From Geobacter sp. UBA4074 (GTDB lineage Bacteria; Desulfobacterota; Desulfuromonadia; Geobacterales; Pseudopelobacteraceae), in NCBI GenBank assembly GCA_002383415.1, contig DFYU01000032.1, positions 1 through 23,168 of the forward strand: DNA of 23,168 nucleotides, written 5' to 3'. Under the pieces are notes generated by a model. That model searched no databases. It was not told where the DNA came from and saw nothing but the letters and a program-made list of their open reading frames with translations. Every line of letters starts with the position of its first letter. Positions within the stretch are counted from its first letter, which is position 1. Position numbers and translations under genes: made by a program. Below are positions 20,987 to 23,168 of the stretch, piece after piece.

Positions 20987-22111
20987 ATGAAAACGGCAAA
21001 AATCTCTGATATAGTCGGAATTATTAATAAAAAATTCCCTTTTCGGTTGGCTGAAGAGTGGGACAACGTCGGTTTGCAGCTGGGTGACCCGGCAGATCCG
21101 GTGGAACGGGTCATGGTGGCCCTGGACCCTCTGCCCGAGGTGTTGGACCAGGCAGTAAACCGCAGCTGCCAACTGCTGGTTACCCATCACCCTCTGATCT
21201 TCAAGCCACTACGCCAGATTACGACGGGCTCCATCACCGGCAAGCTGGTGCTGCAGGCAGCCAGTCATGGGCTGGCACTGGTGGCCATGCACACTAACTA
21301 CGACATCGCCGATGGGGGGCTGAACGATCTGTTGGCTGAGCGCCTGGGGTTGCAGCAGCTGCGGCCGCTTACGGTCACTGACCAGCAGCAGCTGGTCAAG
21401 CTGGTGGTGTTCGTACCTGAAGGCGACCTGGAAGCTGTCAGAAAGGCGATGTTTGCTGAGGGCTGCGCCCTGGGCAACTACCGTGACTGCTCCTTCACCA
21501 CCACCGGCGAGGGAACCTTTACCCCTTTGCCTGGTGCCGAGCCGGCCATTGGCGCCATTGGCCGACTGGAACGGGTGGCTGAGTGCCGTCTGGAGCTGCT
21601 GGTGCAGCGCGACCGGCTGGCGAAGGCTATGCAGACCTTACTGAAGGTGCACCCCTACGAAGAACCGGCCTTTGACTGTTATCCGCTGCTGAACCAGGGG
21701 CATGCGCAGGGACTTGGCCGGATCGGTGTTCTGGAGACGCCCAGCACCCTGGCCGCCTATAGTGATCAGGTTCGCGAACGGCTGCAGTCGGGCCCTGTTC
21801 GGCTGGTTGGTGATCCAAGCCGGTTGGTGCGCAGCGTGGCGCTCTGCAGCGGCAGCGGCGCCTCGCTGCTGAAGGATGCTGTGCGTGCCGGTGCTGATCT
21901 GCTCGTGACCGGTGATGTCAAATATCACGAGGCCCGCGAGGCTGAAGCCTGCGGTATTGCCCTGCTTGATGTCGGGCATTTTGCCTCAGAACAGCTGATG
22001 GTGGTGGCAGTGCAGCACTTTCTGCAGACAACACTGACTGCTGCCGGCTACGCCTGTGACGTGCTGGCAGCGGAAGGGGAGCGCGATCCTTTTCAGGTCA
22101 GGTGCTTATAG
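20987..22111 (+). CDS. Nif3-like dinuclear metal centre protein with PII/CutA-like insert (YqfO type)
   Basis: The 374-residue protein has two halves of the Nif3/DUF34 fold (about 1-125 and 240-374) around an inserted CutA/PII-like domain (about 130-235, QLVKLVVFVPEGDLEAV to HPYEEPAFDCYPL), as in Bacillus YqfO. Metal ligands are visible in LLVTHHPLIF (His67, His68), MHTNYD, TGDVKYHEA and DVGHFASEQ. It has been annotated as GTP cyclohydrolase 1 type 2, but the true role is unsettled. The family start agrees with ATG 20987. There is no ribosome site before it, only the T-run of a terminator. The zinc-ribbon gene follows about 50 bases downstream. Confidence 0.9.
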   Translation: MKTAKISDIVGIINKKFPFRLAEEWDNVGLQLGDPADPVERVMVALDPLPEVLDQAVNRSCQLLVTHHPLIFKPLRQITTGSITGKLVLQAASHGLALVAMHTNYDIADGGLNDLLAERLGLQQLRPLTVTDQQQLVKLVVFVPEGDLEAVRKAMFAEGCALGNYRDCSFTTTGEGTFTPLPGAEPAIGAIGRLERVAECRLELLVQRDRLAKAMQTLLKVHPYEEPAFDCYPLLNQGHAQGLGRIGVLETPSTLAAYSDQVRERLQSGPVRLVGDPSRLVRSVALCSGSGASLLKDAVRAGADLLVTGDVKYHEAREAEACGIALLDVGHFASEQLMVVAVQHFLQTTLTAAGYACDVLAAEGERDPFQVRCL

Positions 22112-22160
22112 AGGTGTGAAGTAGACAGGGAGGCTTTTGACCTCCCGGGAGGAGACAGGT

Positions 22161-22874
22161 TTGAAGAAAAAGCTGCTGTTGCTGGAAGAGTTGCAGGTCA
22201 TCGACTGTGCCATTGACAACAAACAGGCGGAACAGGCTGTTCATCAGGCCGATATTGCCGATCTGGAACAGCGTCTGACTGTGGCGCGGTCTGCCTTGGC
22301 CGGGGAACAGGCCAGCCTGGCCGAGATCCAGCGTGCAAAAGAAGAGCTCGAGGCTGCCCTGCAGGCTGAACAGGACAACATCAAGCGTTCTGAGACCAAC
22401 ATGAAGGAAATCCGCACTAATAAGGAATTCCAGGCCGTTGGTCGCGAGATTGCTGCCGCCCGCAAGCAGGTTGCCGAGCTGGAGGAGCAGATCCTGCAGA
22501 AGACTGGACAGCAGGAAGAGCTGCAAGCGGCAATCGATGCGCACAGTGCGGAACTGGCCAGCCTGGAAGAGACTGCTGCCAGTGATTGTCAGGAGCGGAT
22601 GGCGGCCATAGCTGACCTGCAGGCGGTCATCGATGCGGCGGTTGCCAATCGTGAGCAGATTGTAAAAGAACTGTCCAGTTCCGTCGTGCGGCGCTATACC
22701 CAGCTGCGCAGCCAGCGGCGTGGACAGGCACTGGCCGAGGCCCGCGAGGGTTCATGCCTGGGCTGCAATATGCAGCTGCCGCCCCAGCTTTACAACACGC
22801 TCTTCAAGTGCGACGAGCTGTACTTTTGTCCGCATTGCCAACGGATTCTGATCCTCAAGCAAGAGCAGGGCTAG
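22161..22874 (+). CDS. C4 zinc-ribbon coiled-coil protein (DUF164-like)
   Basis: The 237-residue protein is a long helical hairpin (about 1-185, KKLLLLEELQVIDCAIDN onward, with NMKEIRTNKEFQAVGREI near the middle). A C-terminal zinc ribbon follows, with Cys199, Cys202, Cys223 and Cys226 (CLGCNMQLPPQLYN and FCPHC). Such proteins are widespread and proposed to bind nucleic acid; the function is not settled. The start is TTG 22161 with GGAGG 8 to 9 bases upstream, which gives the usual start KKKLLLLEELQ. A TTG at 22137, with GGGAGG, would add eight residues. It follows the Nif3-like gene and precedes rnpB, a plausible conserved cluster. Confidence 0.88.
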   Translation: MKKKLLLLEELQVIDCAIDNKQAEQAVHQADIADLEQRLTVARSALAGEQASLAEIQRAKEELEAALQAEQDNIKRSETNMKEIRTNKEFQAVGREIAAARKQVAELEEQILQKTGQQEELQAAIDAHSAELASLEETAASDCQERMAAIADLQAVIDAAVANREQIVKELSSSVVRRYTQLRSQRRGQALAEAREGSCLGCNMQLPPQLYNTLFKCDELYFCPHCQRILILKQEQG

Positions 22875-22996
22875 CAACGGCCTTTTTACGCCCTGGCCGC
22901 ATTTCGTCGGCGGCATGGCTGCTCAACGTACTTAATGTACGCCTGCGCGCCATACCTGGGCTTACCGCAACCAGGACCTAAAAATCCCCGTTGCTA
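22872..22996. repeat. 125-base concentric imperfect palindrome
   Basis: Several arms share one centre (22934): TAGCAACGG/CCGTTGCTA (22872-22880 and 22988-22996), ATGGC/GCCAT (22915-22919 and 22949-22953) and CGTAC/GTACG (22927-22931 and 22937-22941). Two more, TTTTTA/TAAAAA and CCTGG/CCAGG, are off by half a base. The outer arm begins on the TAG stop of the zinc-ribbon gene. It resembles a REP-like or small palindromic mobile element; no second copy is seen in this window. Confidence 0.6.
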
Positions 22997-23044
22997 CTAG
23001 TATGAAGGTCACAGCGTATTGTGAAGTACACGTTGTGCAAACGA

Positions 23045-23168
23045 TTGGCTGGAGCAGGACAGACGGTCGCCGCTGCAGATGCAGGGGAGGAAAGTCCGGG
23101 CTCCGCAGGGCAAGGCGCTGGATAACGTCCAGCGGGGGCAACCCCAGGGAAAGTGCCACAGAGAGCAG
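23045..23168 (+). ncRNA. rnpB: RNase P RNA, 5' part (rnpB)
   Basis: RNase P RNA is the catalytic RNA that trims tRNA 5' ends. The segment AGACGGTCGCCGCTGC aligns with the P2-P3 region of E. coli M1 RNA. The hallmark GGGGAGGAAAGTCCGGGCTC (23083-23102) and the later AAAGTGCCACAGAGAGCA (23150-23167) are the conserved core regions. P3 looks short (CTGC AGAT GCAG). The 5' end is approximate (about 23043-23051), because its P1 partner strand lies beyond the right edge. The gene is truncated by the window, not broken. Confidence 0.93.

Noticed and set aside
22962..23159. 65-codon minus-strand frame across rnpB
   Set aside because: It lies over the conserved RNase P RNA core and has no ribosome site or recognisable product.

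Overview
The window looks like a chromosomal segment of a Geobacter-type bacterium (Desulfuromonadia/Geobacterales, of the Geobacter/Trichlorobacter/Pelobacter kind). The reasons are the high G+C with strong third-position GC bias, a futalosine-pathway menaquinone gene (mqnB), FolE2 in place of FolE, a GlcD-type flavoprotein, and the block Nif3-like protein / zinc-ribbon coiled-coil protein / rnpB. The lineage is inferred from gene content and protein resemblance, because no search could be run. No rRNA, CRISPR array or intact insertion sequence is visible.

Layout. (1) Positions 1-1860 are accessory: two toxin-antitoxin modules on the minus strand (an AbrB-type antitoxin with a PIN toxin that runs off the left edge, then HigBA), each with its own promoter, operator and terminator signals, followed by an 85-residue membrane protein. 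(2) 1861-6338: a cupin-type XRE regulator divergent from an HtrA-like lipoprotein protease, a small conserved-looking protein, an RluD-type pseudouridine synthase and an old-yellow-enzyme flavoprotein. (3) 6425-11541: uvrC, divergent from a two-gene unit encoding an 835-residue secreted TPR/coiled-coil/Ig-like protein and a LysM-TPR protein, which ends in a strong bidirectional terminator. (4) 11620-12897: a membrane protein with a degenerate receiver-like domain. (5) 13035-16524: a plus-strand operon of glcD-like, 88-residue membrane protein, maf, yggS and a DUF4124 protein. (6) 19325-16546, minus strand: engB, folE2, mqnB and a beta-carbonic anhydrase, joined by ATGA overlaps or a 1-base gap. 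(7) 19460-23168, plus strand: a possible small ORF, an ankyrin protein, an EfpL (YeiP)-type EF-P paralogue, a CAU-anticodon tRNA that is probably tRNA-Ile2, a Nif3-like protein, a zinc-ribbon coiled-coil protein and the 5' part of RNase P RNA.

Most genes are housekeeping: translation (rluD, efpL, the tRNA, rnpB, engB), DNA repair (uvrC), and cofactor or quinone synthesis (folE2, mqnB, yggS). The least explained parts are the secreted TPR/Ig-like plus LysM pair, the degenerate receiver-like membrane protein, the apparently leaderless promoters of higB and engB, the terminator directly in front of the Nif3-like start codon, and a 125-base concentric palindrome between the zinc-ribbon gene and rnpB.
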